Source: Microcoleus sp. LEGE 07076
GTDB taxonomy: Bacteria; Cyanobacteriota; Cyanobacteriia; Cyanobacteriales; Microcoleaceae
Direction of reading: 5' to 3'
DNA: 64,000 bases
Assembly: GCF_015207455.1 (NCBI RefSeq)
Contig: NZ_JADEWV010000002.1
Location: 1 to 64,000, forward strand
Shown: in pieces, positions 1-9,214 of the stretch
Layout of the letters: each line of letters opens with the position of its first letter
How positions within the stretch are numbered: the stretch's first letter is position 1
The notes under the pieces: model-generated
Databases searched by the model: none
Seen by the model: the letters and a program-made list of their open reading frames with translations, nothing else
Told to the model about the DNA's origin: nothing
Position numbers and translations under genes: made by a program

Positions 1-53
1 GGCTAGAAGCCCATCCCACAAGAAGAAAAAGTTTGTGGGATGGGCTTCTAGCC
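1..53. repeat. Perfect 21-bp inverted repeat (hairpin)
   Basis: Positions 1-21 are perfectly complementary to 33-53, leaving an 11-base loop (22-32). The arm may extend left of the window. There is no T-run after it, so it reads as a dispersed cyanobacterial palindrome rather than a terminator. Related fragments (GGGCT..AGCCC next to CCCCACAA) occur near 53270 and 63130. Confidence 0.8.
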
Positions 54-176
54 CGTCCTAAGTATTTTTACAATTCAAGTCTATTGTAAAAACATCCATA
101 CAAAACATAATAGTTTCTCCAGCTTCATCCCAGAAAATCAGTGCATTCAGCATCAACATATCCTGCCGACGGAATA

Positions 177-431
177 TTACTTCGGATTCTGTACCCGCGC
201 CGGTACATCAGTCAATCCGGCCTTCTGCATCAGCGAAATCACCCCTACAGATAGAATTCCCCCAATAACTACCCCGACAACTATCAGGATGAGAAAAACT
301 TTTTGCAGAGTTTTTTTAGTAGCCGGGTGGTACTGTCTCGGCAATGGTTCACCTTGCTCGTCAACTTCTTGCTCCAAGGGGTCTAGCGGATCGGAGGGAT
401 TTGAGTTAAAAGGATTGGGTGCTTGATTCAT
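177..431 (-). CDS. Small single-pass membrane protein, unknown function
   Basis: This 84-residue protein has a polar, Pro/Asn/Asp-rich N-terminal half (about residues 1-43). One hydrophobic segment follows at about 45-67 (core ILIVVGVVIGGILSVGVI), then a short tail. The layout suggests a single membrane anchor with a cytoplasmic N-terminus, but no family is recognised. It sits alone on the minus strand, about 85 bases downstream of the 516-1115 gene on the same strand, so the two could be co-transcribed. Confidence 0.6.
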   Translation of the reverse strand: MNQAPNPFNSNPSDPLDPLEQEVDEQGEPLPRQYHPATKKTLQKVFLILIVVGVVIGGILSVGVISLMQKAGLTDVPARVQNPK

Positions 432-515
432 GGCTAGTTTTGGTTAAAGGAGATTGACAACTATTTTAACTTGCGATTTGCAGGCAGCAGCTTCAATAAT
501 ACATTCTGGTTTTAC

Positions 516-1115
516 TCAAGACTCGATAAAATTTATTAAGATACCTAGAATTTTAGCAACATTATTAATAAAATATTCGCTGGTGTCAATCTCGATCGCA
601 CTTCCTTCTAGTTTGATAAATTTCCAGATACTCCCAGTTGTGATAACTCCATAAATTGTCTGAATGTCATTTTCTTGACGCTGGTTAAATATTTGTGCTG
701 CGATCGTTTCTGCCATGCACTGCCCCAATCCGGATTGAATGTTGTCATTTTTGGCTTCAACCAAGGCGATAACTGGGGATTCAATGACTAGCTGTTCGGG
801 CGATCGGCTAATTAGGAAATCGCAATAACCGCTCAAACCCCTAGCAGCGTCTACATTGAATTCTCGACCTGAAAATAAACTCATCCGTTGCGGTAGCCTT
901 TTTTTGATTTCAACTAATATTGGCGCGACAATTAGCTCTGAGCGAGCTTTCTCGGAATTAATTTCTAGCGCTAAAGGCAGATTGAATTGCAAAGTTTCTT
1001 GCAAAAAACTGCTCGGTTCTATTTCGGGAATGTGGGCAAACAAGCCAACCGTTCTATTCAAGGTTATGCCAAAATTGGTCTTAATTTGTTCGACGCTAAA
1101 TTGACTGTAGGGCAT
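516..1115 (-). CDS. Conserved hypothetical protein, PD-(D/E)XK nuclease-like
   Basis: A 199-residue protein. The central stretch has a YCDF segment (about residue 97) and an ALVEAK motif (about residue 116), spaced like the catalytic D...ExK core of PD-(D/E)XK folds. The downstream [18 protein letters not shown] segment is typical of a family of cyanobacterial proteins of unknown role. No DNA-binding domain is visible. The nuclease-fold assignment is inference from the motif pattern; activity is not implied. Confidence 0.6.
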   Translation of the reverse strand: MPYSQFSVEQIKTNFGITLNRTVGLFAHIPEIEPSSFLQETLQFNLPLALEINSEKARSELIVAPILVEIKKRLPQRMSLFSGREFNVDAARGLSGYCDFLISRSPEQLVIESPVIALVEAKNDNIQSGLGQCMAETIAAQIFNQRQENDIQTIYGVITTGSIWKFIKLEGSAIEIDTSEYFINNVAKILGILINFIES

Positions 1116-1248
1116 TTCAATCCCTCTCCCGAAAAATTAAGTGTTTTTAAGAAGCTAACATTATATCACTTGAGGCGCTAAAATTTTGAAGCGGGGGTAT
1201 TTATATACTTGGCTGCTTGTCCAATGCTTTGTGTTAAAGATAATTACT

Positions 1249-1476
1249 ATGACCTTACGCGAACTTCAAGACCGAGCACTGAGGTTGTCTGCCGAGGAGC
1301 GATGGCAGTTAATTAATGCTTTGATGCGATCGCTCCAACCGAAAGCCCGATCGAAGGTGAAGCCGAAGGGTTTAGCCGCGAGTTTAATTGGCATTGCGAA
1401 AACGGACGCGCCACCACCTACAGATGCCGAAGTAAAGGCAATGTTAGATGAGCGGTTAGTGCAAAAGTATCTCTGA
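1249..1476 (+). CDS. Putative antitoxin of a PIN-domain toxin module
   Basis: A 75-residue protein beginning MTLRELQDRALRLSAEERWQ, the pattern of small cyanobacterial antitoxin-like proteins that precede PIN toxins. An upstream in-frame ATG at 1186 would add 21 hydrophobic residues of doubtful value, so ATG 1249 was chosen. Its TGA stop (1474-1476) shares one base with the ATG of the next gene (TGATG), showing translational coupling with the toxin. A transcription-repressor role is inferred from module architecture. Confidence 0.65.
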   Translation: MTLRELQDRALRLSAEERWQLINALMRSLQPKARSKVKPKGLAASLIGIAKTDAPPPTDAEVKAMLDERLVQKYL

Positions 1477-1899
1477 TGAAAGTTTTATTTGATACCAATG
1501 TTTTACTGGATGCAATGCTGGCCCGCGAACCTTTTGTAGCGGATGCTGCTTTTTTACTGAATGCAGTTGAATCGGGGCGAGTTGAAGGGTTTATGTCGGC
1601 GACAACGGTTACGGATGTGCATTATTTGGTGGGACGACAAACCAAGAGTTCTGAAGCTGCGATAGCTGCTGTAACTCGACTGTTGGCATTAATGGAAATT
1701 TGTGCGGTGGATCGAGAGATTCTGGAGCAAGCGATCGGGCTGGGATTGCCTGATTTTGAAGATGCGGTGCAGATAGCGTGCGATCGAGTTAGAGTTAGAG
1801 GCGATCGTTACTCGGGATGTGAATGGATTCGCAGGGTCGCCGATTTCCGTTTTGTCGCCTCAAGAACTGAGAAATCGGTTTGACCTAGCAGAGGGCTGA
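1476..1899 (+). pseudogene. PIN-domain (VapC-like) toxin, frameshifted near its C-terminus
   Basis: The N-terminus MKVLFDTNVLLDAML carries the first PIN acidic residue, and LPDFEDAVQIAC (to about 1781) carries the later ones. The reading frame then runs into an unrelated tail and stops at 1883. In the +1 frame the sequence from 1801 encodes AIVTRDVNGFAGSPISVLSP and ends at 1897-1899, which is the normal end of this family. A one-base shift therefore lies between about 1782 and 1800, where GTTAGA is tandemly repeated. The last strand carrying a conserved TRD/N is lost, so the toxin is probably inactive, unless this is a sequencing error. Confidence 0.75.
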
Positions 1900-1978
1900 A
1901 TAAATTAGGCGATAGGTGTTTCATCGCCGCCTTAAAAGCGTCCAAATGAAACACTTACAACAAAAGTATCGGTATCTG

Positions 1979-2653
1979 TTATGCTTCTGCTTTCGACAAA
2001 CGATCGAGAGAAATTGTTGCCGCTTGAGATACTTGCCGATTGCTGTCTTTTTCTAAGTATTTCAAAGCCGAAACGCTCTTGGTACTGGGCAAATTCCCCA
2101 AAGCTTCAGCCAGCCTCTGCCGGATCAGCCAATCTTCCGATTGAGTAAAATCGAGGATGCGATCGATCGCGCTAAGGTCCTTAATTTCCCCCAAAGCCGA
2201 AATCGCCGCCTGCTGAATCACCACTTGCTCGCATTCGAGAGCTTTCAGCAGCACGTCGCGAGCCCGGGGATCTTTGAGATTCCCCAGAGAAACAGCAGCA
2301 CTGAAGCGCACCAGCCATTCAGTATCTTCGTAAAAAGCCCGCACCAAAGCCTCAAAAGCTCGGATATCTTCCAGATAGCCCAAAGCACCGGCAGCGTCAG
2401 CGCGAATGCCGTAATCAGGTTCAGTTTCTAGCAATTTGACTAGAATAGGATAGGACTCAGCAGTAGGTTTGACTCCGAGAGCAAACACAGCCATCGATCG
2501 CACTTGCAAACTTTCATCATTCAACACCTTTTTAATCAAAGGTACAGCCTCTGCTGCCGACACGTTCCGCAAGTTAGCCAAAGCCACCATCCGATCGGCT
2601 GAATTTTCGCTTTCTAACTTGGCTGCAATTTGCTCTAAGCTTAAAGTTGTCAT
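1979..2653 (-). CDS. nblB: HEAT-repeat protein, NblB-like phycobilisome degradation factor
   Basis: This 224-residue protein consists almost entirely of about six HEAT-like units (for example VRSMAVFALG, IRADAAGALGYL, VRFSAAVSLGNL, IQQAAISALGEI, IRQRLAEALGNL). Length and repeat type match cyanobacterial NblB, a relative of the CpcE/CpcF phycobilin lyases needed for phycobilisome breakdown under nutrient stress. No cpc/apc genes are adjacent, so a general HEAT scaffold or another lyase-like protein remains possible. Confidence 0.6.
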   Translation of the reverse strand: MTTLSLEQIAAKLESENSADRMVALANLRNVSAAEAVPLIKKVLNDESLQVRSMAVFALGVKPTAESYPILVKLLETEPDYGIRADAAGALGYLEDIRAFEALVRAFYEDTEWLVRFSAAVSLGNLKDPRARDVLLKALECEQVVIQQAAISALGEIKDLSAIDRILDFTQSEDWLIRQRLAEALGNLPSTKSVSALKYLEKDSNRQVSQAATISLDRLSKAEA

Positions 2654-3010
2654 TATCGGTAAATCTTGTAGTAAAACTTTACATTCTGGTTATTTTGATT
2701 ATAAGTGAGTCTCCGGTTAAAAGCAGGCAGTAAAAACCGCCCCGCCTATCTTACCTTTTCAAACTGATGAGACGATGGATCAGAAGCTCACATTAAGAGA
2801 AATAATCAATCACAAAGTCTATTATTAAAATCCCAAGCACAGGCGAGGTGTTTCTGGTGTTTCTGCCGCTCTCTAAGGCTTTATTTGCCCGAGAGTTAGA
2901 TCGGTTTTCCAAAAAATGCAACTAGCCCGCGCTCCAAACCCGCTGTGCGATCGTTCGCAATTCCCAATCGAAAATGGTATTAGCCGCTCTCTGACAACCT
3001 GCCATCAACT
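2654..3010. other. Intergenic region, divergent promoters expected
   Basis: 357 bases between the divergent nblB-like gene and the CBS-GAF kinase gene. No ORF, hairpin or repeat was recognised. Promoters for both flanking genes should lie here. Confidence 0.5.
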
Positions 3011-5485
3011 ATGTCCTTGTACCACCCACCCTTTTACTCCTCAGCATTAGAACAAGCGATCGACCGCTACCCCCTAACCGTGGAGCCTGATACTTCCTTA
3101 GCAGCGGCGATCGCCCTGATGAGTCAGTTACACAATAGTTGTCCCCTAATCAAAACACCTTTACCCTCTGACCGGGGGGCGATGACCGAAATCTCAGCGC
3201 CCGACAAGGTGCGGGCCCGCTGCGTCCTAGTGGTGCAAAACCAGCAGACTATTAGCACAAGCAACTTATCCGACAACCCCAGCCGCGGGCTGTTGCTGGG
3301 CATATTAACTCCCGCCGACTTAGTGACGCTGATCGCTTCTGCCAAAATCGACACTCAGAAAAAAGTAGCCCTGCACAAAATACCAATTTCCGAAGTAATG
3401 TCTCCGGTGTCGGTTTTCCTCACAGCATCCGACGACCAAGACGTATTCGGCGCTTTATCCTTATTTCGCCAGCACAAAATTCGCTATTTGCCGATCGTCA
3501 ATCAATTTCGCCACTTGGTAGGAGTGCTCACCCGGGAAAGAATTCGCCAAGTATTGCAGCCTTCAAACATTCTTAAATTGCGGCGGGTAGCAGAATTGAT
3601 GACTACGCCAATTACAGCGCCCCACACCAGCTCGCTCAAAAGCATAACCGAATTGATGTCAGAGCATCAAGTCAGTTGCGTAGTCATTACAAAAAACAAA
3701 GAACTAACAATGGAGAAGCCCAAAGATGACTATACCTCCATTTTTCACTATTCCTTTCACCAACCTTTGGGAATTATTACCGAATACGACATCCTGCAGG
3801 CACTGTTTCTCGAACTAAATTTCGAGCAAACCCCAGTTCAAAAAGTCATGAGAACTCCCCTGCATTTTCTGCAACCTTCCGATTCTCTGTGGACGGCGCA
3901 CAAACAAATGCAGCAGCAACAAGTGCAGCGGTTGGTCGTGTGCGGGGGGCGCGGAGAACTGTTGGGAATTATTACCCAAACCAGCTTGCTCCGAGTCCTC
4001 GATCCGACAGAAATGTACCGAGTAGTCAAACAGTTGCAGCAGTCGGTTTATCAACTGCAAGCGGAAAAATTGGAACTGCTGCAAAGCCGCAATGCCAAAT
4101 TGGAACAGCAGGTGCGCGAACGGACTGCCAAACTCCACGAACAGGTACAGCGCGATCAGCTGTTAACTCAAATTTCCTTGCGGATTCACCAATCCTTAAA
4201 CCTCGAAGAAATTCTCCACGCCAGCGTCGATGAAGTCCGGCAAGTTCTGCAGGCCGACAGAGTAGCCATCGTGCGTTTGGAGTCAAGGGATTTTGGCATT
4301 GTCGTGGCAGAATCCGTTGCCTCCAAATGGTCTTCTATCTTGGGAGAAATCATGCCAGATCAAATGTGGAATCAATCTGCCTTGGCAATGGAACAGGAAA
4401 TATATGCCGTCCCCGACATCGACCAAGCTAATTTGAGTGCCGAAACATCTGCGCGCTTGCTGCAAGCGCAAATCAAAGCTTATTTGATTGTACCAATTTT
4501 GCAAGACAGCAATTTGTGGGGGGTGATGTGCGTCCATCAATGTTCCAAATCGCGGCAGTGGCAGCCTCCGGAAGTGGATTTGCTGCTGCAACTGGCAACT
4601 CAAATCGCGATCGCCATTCAGCAAGCCCAGCTCTACCAGCAAGTACAAAATCTCAACACCGATCTCGAATGCCAAGTCCAAGAACGCACTGCCCAATTAC
4701 AACAAAAAGTTCAGGAACTCCAGCATTTAAACGTCCTCAAAGATGAATTCCTCAGCACTGTGTCTCACGAACTGCGAACGCCTTTAGCTAATATGAAAAT
4801 GGCTATTCATATGCTGAAAGTTTCTCCCACACCGGACAGGAGACAAATTTATTTAGAAATTTTAGAAACAGAATGTACTAGAGAAACCGATTTGATTAAT
4901 GCTTTGCTCGATTTGCAGCGGCTCGAAGCAGCAGCTTGCCCGATCGACCTCGAACCAGTAAACTTAGAACTCTGGCTGCCTACTATAATCGAGCCATTTT
5001 ACGCCCGCGCCCAGAACCGCCACCAGCATTTGCGAATAGAGTGCGATCGCCACCTCCCCACAATCAGTTCCAACCGCGCTAGTTTGGGACGAATTTTAGC
5101 AGAAATCCTCAACAATGCCTGCAAATATACTGCCAGTAACGGCGAAATATCTCTCAGGATAGAGTGCAACAACCAACACTTGGAAGATGGAGGAAGCGGG
5201 GAAAATCCGATCCAAGCAACTGATTTTACTTCCTCTATCCAATTTATACTCAGCAATCAATCGTCGATTTCGATAGAGGAATTGCCTCGAATTTTTGATA
5301 AGTTTTATCGAGTTCCCAATGCTGACCCCTGGAAACAAGGAGGTACAGGTTTGGGTTTAGCTTTGGTTCAAAAACTTGTCGAACAGTTGCAAGGAAAAAT
5401 TGAGGTTGAAAGCAGCAATGGCTGGACTAATTTTACCGTAACATTTCCTACCAACCTGGATGAGAATGAATCGGCCATCAGTTGA
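3011..5485 (+). CDS. CBS-GAF sensor histidine kinase
   Basis: An 824-residue soluble kinase with no membrane segment. Tandem CBS domains fill about residues 15-350 (PISEVMSPVSVFLTASDD, VAELMTTPITAPH, VQKVMRTPLHFL are CBS-start motifs). They are followed by a coiled coil (about 350-385), a GAF domain (about 395-540), a second coiled coil, a HisKA box with phospho-acceptor His in [15 protein letters not shown] (about 587), and a HATPase with N box EILNNACKY and G2 box GGTGLGLALV. It likely senses adenylates or another small ligand through CBS/GAF and phosphorylates an unlinked response regulator, since none is adjacent. Confidence 0.9.
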   Translation: MSLYHPPFYSSALEQAIDRYPLTVEPDTSLAAAIALMSQLHNSCPLIKTPLPSDRGAMTEISAPDKVRARCVLVVQNQQTISTSNLSDNPSRGLLLGILTPADLVTLIASAKIDTQKKVALHKIPISEVMSPVSVFLTASDDQDVFGALSLFRQHKIRYLPIVNQFRHLVGVLTRERIRQVLQPSNILKLRRVAELMTTPITAPHTSSLKSITELMSEHQVSCVVITKNKELTMEKPKDDYTSIFHYSFHQPLGIITEYDILQALFLELNFEQTPVQKVMRTPLHFLQPSDSLWTAHKQMQQQQVQRLVVCGGRGELLGIITQTSLLRVLDPTEMYRVVKQLQQSVYQLQAEKLELLQSRNAKLEQQVRERTAKLHEQVQRDQLLTQISLRIHQSLNLEEILHASVDEVRQVLQADRVAIVRLESRDFGIVVAESVASKWSSILGEIMPDQMWNQSALAMEQEIYAVPDIDQANLSAETSARLLQAQIKAYLIVPILQDSNLWGVMCVHQCSKSRQWQPPEVDLLLQLATQIAIAIQQAQLYQQVQNLNTDLECQVQERTAQLQQKVQELQHLNVLKDEFLSTVSHELRTPLANMKMAIHMLKVSPTPDRRQIYLEILETECTRETDLINALLDLQRLEAAACPIDLEPVNLELWLPTIIEPFYARAQNRHQHLRIECDRHLPTISSNRASLGRILAEILNNACKYTASNGEISLRIECNNQHLEDGGSGENPIQATDFTSSIQFILSNQSSISIEELPRIFDKFYRVPNADPWKQGGTGLGLALVQKLVEQLQGKIEVESSNGWTNFTVTFPTNLDENESAIS

Positions 5486-5849
5486 TTTGAGCTTTGATAT
5501 TCACTCCACCAATTAATCTGGGAGATTGAACAAGAGTCGGAAATCTGTAAAAGTGCGATCGTTTCTAAGCCAAATCCCGATCGAGCAAAAAACTTGCACT
5601 CGGAACGATCGAACCAATCTTATATCATTTTTCTAAAAATTTGCAACAGTATCAAGGGCGGGTTGTTGAATATTTTGGCTTATAGCACGGATCTGGGTGA
5701 ACCAGCCCCACAAAAACTGTTGCAAAATTTTTGAGAATTAGTATTGTTGCGATCGTCCTTTTCTGACCCGAGTCAACAATCAACAGTCAACAGTAAACAG
5801 TCAACAGTCAACAGTCAACAATTCCCCAGGAGTGCAACCGGAATTGATA
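5486..5849. other. Intergenic region with heptamer repeats
   Basis: 364 bases between convergent genes. A tandem array of the 7-mer CAGTCAA and variants occupies about 5771-5823, just after the 3' end of the tyrosine kinase gene. No ORF or clear terminator is seen. Confidence 0.6.
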
Positions 5850-8222
5850 TCACTCTTTTTTCGGAGCTAGCTTGCGGATACCCGACTCTACTGGTACAAA
5901 ATTTAAATATTCATTTTTATCTTCCAAAGCTAATGATTGAGATGGTTGATACTTCTTGCCTTTAATGGAATGATTGGCAACTGTACCCAAGCAGGGTATG
6001 CCAAAATTTTCTAATTGGCTGAAAACTTTTTGGACTACAGAAAACTTGGTCTGGCGAATTGCTACAACCATCAGTATGCCATCTGTGCGCGCCGCTAAAA
6101 AATTCGCATCTTTACTGTCAACCAGCGGCGGCGTATCGTAGATAACTAAGTCAAATGTTGCGTGAAGTTCTTCCATTAAATACTGCATCCCGGATGAGGC
6201 AAGCCGTCTCGCAGCACCGGGAACAGGAAGACCGGCAGTTAATACAAAAAGATTATCTTCTAAATGCGATCGCTGGATAATTTCGCTGGGTTGGTATTTA
6301 TTGTCGAGCAAGTTGCTCAATCCATTGAGATTAGGCAGTTCCAACAGCAAGTGCAGGCTGGGCGAATGCAAATCGGCATCTACTAACAACACTCGCTGGC
6401 CCGCCAGCGCTGCCACGTGAGCTAAATTTAAAGCAACAGTAGATTTGCCTTCGTCAACTGTAGCCGAACCAACAGCCAAAGATCGAATGGTTCGATTGGA
6501 AGAAAGAAAGCGAATATTAGTATAAAGAGAGTCAAAAGCTTCTATAAATTCCGAAGCAATTTTTTTATTCCCCTCTTTTCCTTCAAGATAAGCATAGGAA
6601 TTAGCAATAGAAGGGGGAAATTTTTTAGCATTTTTGTCCCTAGGAATCACTCCCAATAAAGGTGCATCAAACGCATCTTTAACATCATCAGCAGAGTACA
6701 AAATATTGCGGAACTTTTCAATCAGGATAGCGACTCCCAAACCCAACACGATCCCCCCAACAATTGCCATGAAAAATTTGTTGGCATTTTTCGAGGCAAC
6801 TGGAATCAAGTTACCCTTTGGATCTCGTGGTATCCGGGGCTCGGAAATTATTTCCCAAGGTACTTGGCTTTGAGCAGCTTGGACGCGCAGAGTTTCTCGC
6901 TGAGCTAAAAGTTGATCGCGGGTGCGGGCTGCTATGTCTAATTGCTGTTGCAGTTCGTTGTAGCGGCGGGCTATGCTGGGGAATTCTCTGGCTTGTCGGT
7001 TCAAATTGTTTTTAGTTTGGGCGATCGCCTGACTGCGAGCTTCTAAAACTTGAACTTGGTTAGCAGTATCAACCAATTGTTTAATCAAGCCTATGCGAAT
7101 CGAATTTTGAAAATTCTGAACTTTAGCATTCGCTTGCGTTCCTACTAAATTTTGCCCCAAAATTCGATCTGTTTGCTGGTTGAGCAAAGCTACTAAATTT
7201 GCCCGCTTGCGCTCTAAAGCTTCCACTATTGGGTTAGCGGATTTAAAACGAGCTGTTTCTACAGCAATCTGACCTTCTACTTCCTTAACCTTAGTCAGCA
7301 ACTCTTTATATTGAGGTTCTTCGCTTAAAGCTGAAGCAGCAATAGCTTCATTCGGTGTAAAATCTAATTGTTTTTGCAAGTTTGCATACAGCATTTTCTG
7401 TTCCTGCAGCAGCCTTTGAGTTTCTAACTCTAAAGTTTCTATGGTACGAACTTGCTCGATCAATTGCGCGCCTTGTTCTTTAGGATCTGTAATCTTTTGC
7501 TGCTGCTGTATCACCTGCAACTCTGACTTCAGGTCATTGACGCGCTTGCTTAGTCCCGGAAGCTGGTTTTCTATAAACTTAACACCTTCACCAATGCGAC
7601 TCTTGCGTTCGTCAAGGCTGTACTTTAAATATTTCTTTTTAGTTTCTTCTAAAACAAACTGAATTAATTCAGGGTTCTGCCCCAGGAAACGAACTTCCAA
7701 AATTTTAGTTAGCGTCATTTCATTCTCTCCGAGGCGCAAAACGACCAATCCTTTTTTAAGAAGTTCCTCAGTCATTTCTGGATATTTTTTTTGGACTTGT
7801 TTCGTAATAGCCGATAGCATCTCAGGACTCTGAAGAATTTGAAGTTGAGTTGCGTAGTCCAAACTAAAAAAATCTCGATTAGGCACTCCCCCCCCCTCGC
7901 TGCGATTGGCGAGTGCGGAGGGGTCAGCAATTCTGGCCTCCGTTGTCACGGGTTCCACTAGCAGCCGAAAATCGCCTTGATATGTTTTCTTGCTTTGCTT
8001 GATCTGAAAATAAACTCCACCGCCTGCTAGACCTACAATCCCGATGATGACTAGGGCTTTTCGCGCAAAAGTCCTAAACAACGGCTTGAGATTCAATCCT
8101 TTCTGAGGCTGCGCGCTTAACTCTTCTCCCTCGTCAACGGAAAATTGCTGCACCTGTCTGCTCTGGTTGCTAATGGGTACGATATGAGCGTCCTGTTCTT
8201 TTTCCATGTTGACCTCTTTCAT
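5850..8222 (-). CDS. Wzc-like polysaccharide chain-length protein / tyrosine autokinase
   Basis: 790 residues in the GumC/Wzc family that controls exopolysaccharide export. A Wzz-type domain has a first membrane helix at about 53-70 (ALVIIGIVGLAGGGVYF) and a long coiled-coil periplasmic region (about 200-460). A second helix lies at about 485-505, and a BY-kinase domain occupies about 545-730 with Walker A (DEGKSTVALNLA), Walker A' (VLLVDADLHSPS) and Walker B (LVIYDTPPL). The A loop reads TVDEGKST rather than the usual PGEGKST. The tail has only two tyrosines (KKYQP, NEYLN) instead of a tyrosine cluster. A second in-frame ATG lies 5 codons downstream. No glycosyltransferases are adjacent. Confidence 0.88.
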   Translation of the reverse strand: MKEVNMEKEQDAHIVPISNQSRQVQQFSVDEGEELSAQPQKGLNLKPLFRTFARKALVIIGIVGLAGGGVYFQIKQSKKTYQGDFRLLVEPVTTEARIADPSALANRSEGGGVPNRDFFSLDYATQLQILQSPEMLSAITKQVQKKYPEMTEELLKKGLVVLRLGENEMTLTKILEVRFLGQNPELIQFVLEETKKKYLKYSLDERKSRIGEGVKFIENQLPGLSKRVNDLKSELQVIQQQQKITDPKEQGAQLIEQVRTIETLELETQRLLQEQKMLYANLQKQLDFTPNEAIAASALSEEPQYKELLTKVKEVEGQIAVETARFKSANPIVEALERKRANLVALLNQQTDRILGQNLVGTQANAKVQNFQNSIRIGLIKQLVDTANQVQVLEARSQAIAQTKNNLNRQAREFPSIARRYNELQQQLDIAARTRDQLLAQRETLRVQAAQSQVPWEIISEPRIPRDPKGNLIPVASKNANKFFMAIVGGIVLGLGVAILIEKFRNILYSADDVKDAFDAPLLGVIPRDKNAKKFPPSIANSYAYLEGKEGNKKIASEFIEAFDSLYTNIRFLSSNRTIRSLAVGSATVDEGKSTVALNLAHVAALAGQRVLLVDADLHSPSLHLLLELPNLNGLSNLLDNKYQPSEIIQRSHLEDNLFVLTAGLPVPGAARRLASSGMQYLMEELHATFDLVIYDTPPLVDSKDANFLAARTDGILMVVAIRQTKFSVVQKVFSQLENFGIPCLGTVANHSIKGKKYQPSQSLALEDKNEYLNFVPVESGIRKLAPKKE

Positions 8223-9214
8223 ATTTTTTTGGTGAAATCAGCTTTGTTGTGTGTCCCTTGTGATTGATACTTTCATCCTTGACTTCAGGATATCACAGGA
8301 GATTCTTGGTTAGTCGGTTCTTGTTCCTGCTGATAGTTCTCACTACTTTCACATAATATACAAATATAACTAAATCTTTATGTTTTGCCTGCTGCAAAAG
8401 TTTTTTTACTAATTGCTGGAGAGTTGTATCCGACTGTCTGTATTTTTGTCTGCTGTGTTGTGCTGCTCTTCTGGGTTTCTGGGGGGCTGTCCCAATTTTT
8501 TTAGGTAACGCTGAGTTCGGTGACCGCTCGCGCGATAACTTTACCAAAGTTTTACAATTTGCCCTTACACCTCAGCAGCCGATCGCGCTGCTATTGCCTT
8601 GTCGTCTATTATGCCACTTTCCTGTTGAACGTCAACTGTAGCACCTGTTAACTTACCTGCTAATTGACCGACTACAAAGTTTGGCATTTTCCCTCTAGAT
8701 ATAATTAGCAGCATTCAGCAGATTTTTGGAACGGCAACTAATCGAATCAATTTCCGACAAAAATCTGTCTTTTCTTGATAATTATCAACTTTTTGACGAG
8801 TTGGATGACTGCTTAAGTCCATCTATAGCATTTCGAACTCTCATAGGAGGTGCCCTAGCGGCAAAACCAGGCATAGGGCCTAGGGCATAGCGCATACCTC
8901 ACAACGCGATCGAACCGTTATAGTTACTTTTTTTATATACCCGATTTACCGCTACTATCATATCATAAACTACTCTCAAGAGAGCGAAACCGACATATTT
9001 TTTAATGATTGGTGAGTTGAAAGTCGATCGACCTTGTGAAACACTCAAACTTTATGAGTGTTTATACCGGGGCGGAGCGAGTTGCTGACGACACATTATT
9101 AAGGGAAGAAAAAGAGTTATCACATAATGGAACGATTGCTATAGATATCGCCCGGATTAGCTCTTTGTAGTTGTTAGTTTTTGAGTTTACTAATTCCACA
9201 TTGCCGATCGCCCT
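8223..9214. other. Long gene-poor region
   Basis: About 990 bases without a credible gene. An 84-codon open frame at 8293-8547 has atypical composition and no recognisable family. The region holds a 101-bp MITE-like element (8823-8923), listed separately. The remainder is AT-rich spacer. Confidence 0.6.
8823..8923. mobile_element. MITE-like dispersed element, copy 1
   Basis: Imperfect terminal inverted repeats: CTATAGCATTTCGA at the left, and the complement of CTATAACGGTTCGA at the right. The interior holds four tandem heptamers of the type RGGCATA (8869-8896). The outer parts match the copy at 32015-32111 in inverse orientation, while the heptamer core differs entirely. No coding capacity is present. 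Confidence 0.6.

Noticed and set aside
3815-4286. Several open frames opposite and within the CBS-GAF kinase gene
   Set aside because: Shadow frames of a gene with clear domain homology.
8293-8547. 84-codon open frame on the minus strand in the gene-poor region
   Set aside because: Basic, low-complexity composition, no family resemblance, and surrounded by repeats and spacer; most likely chance.
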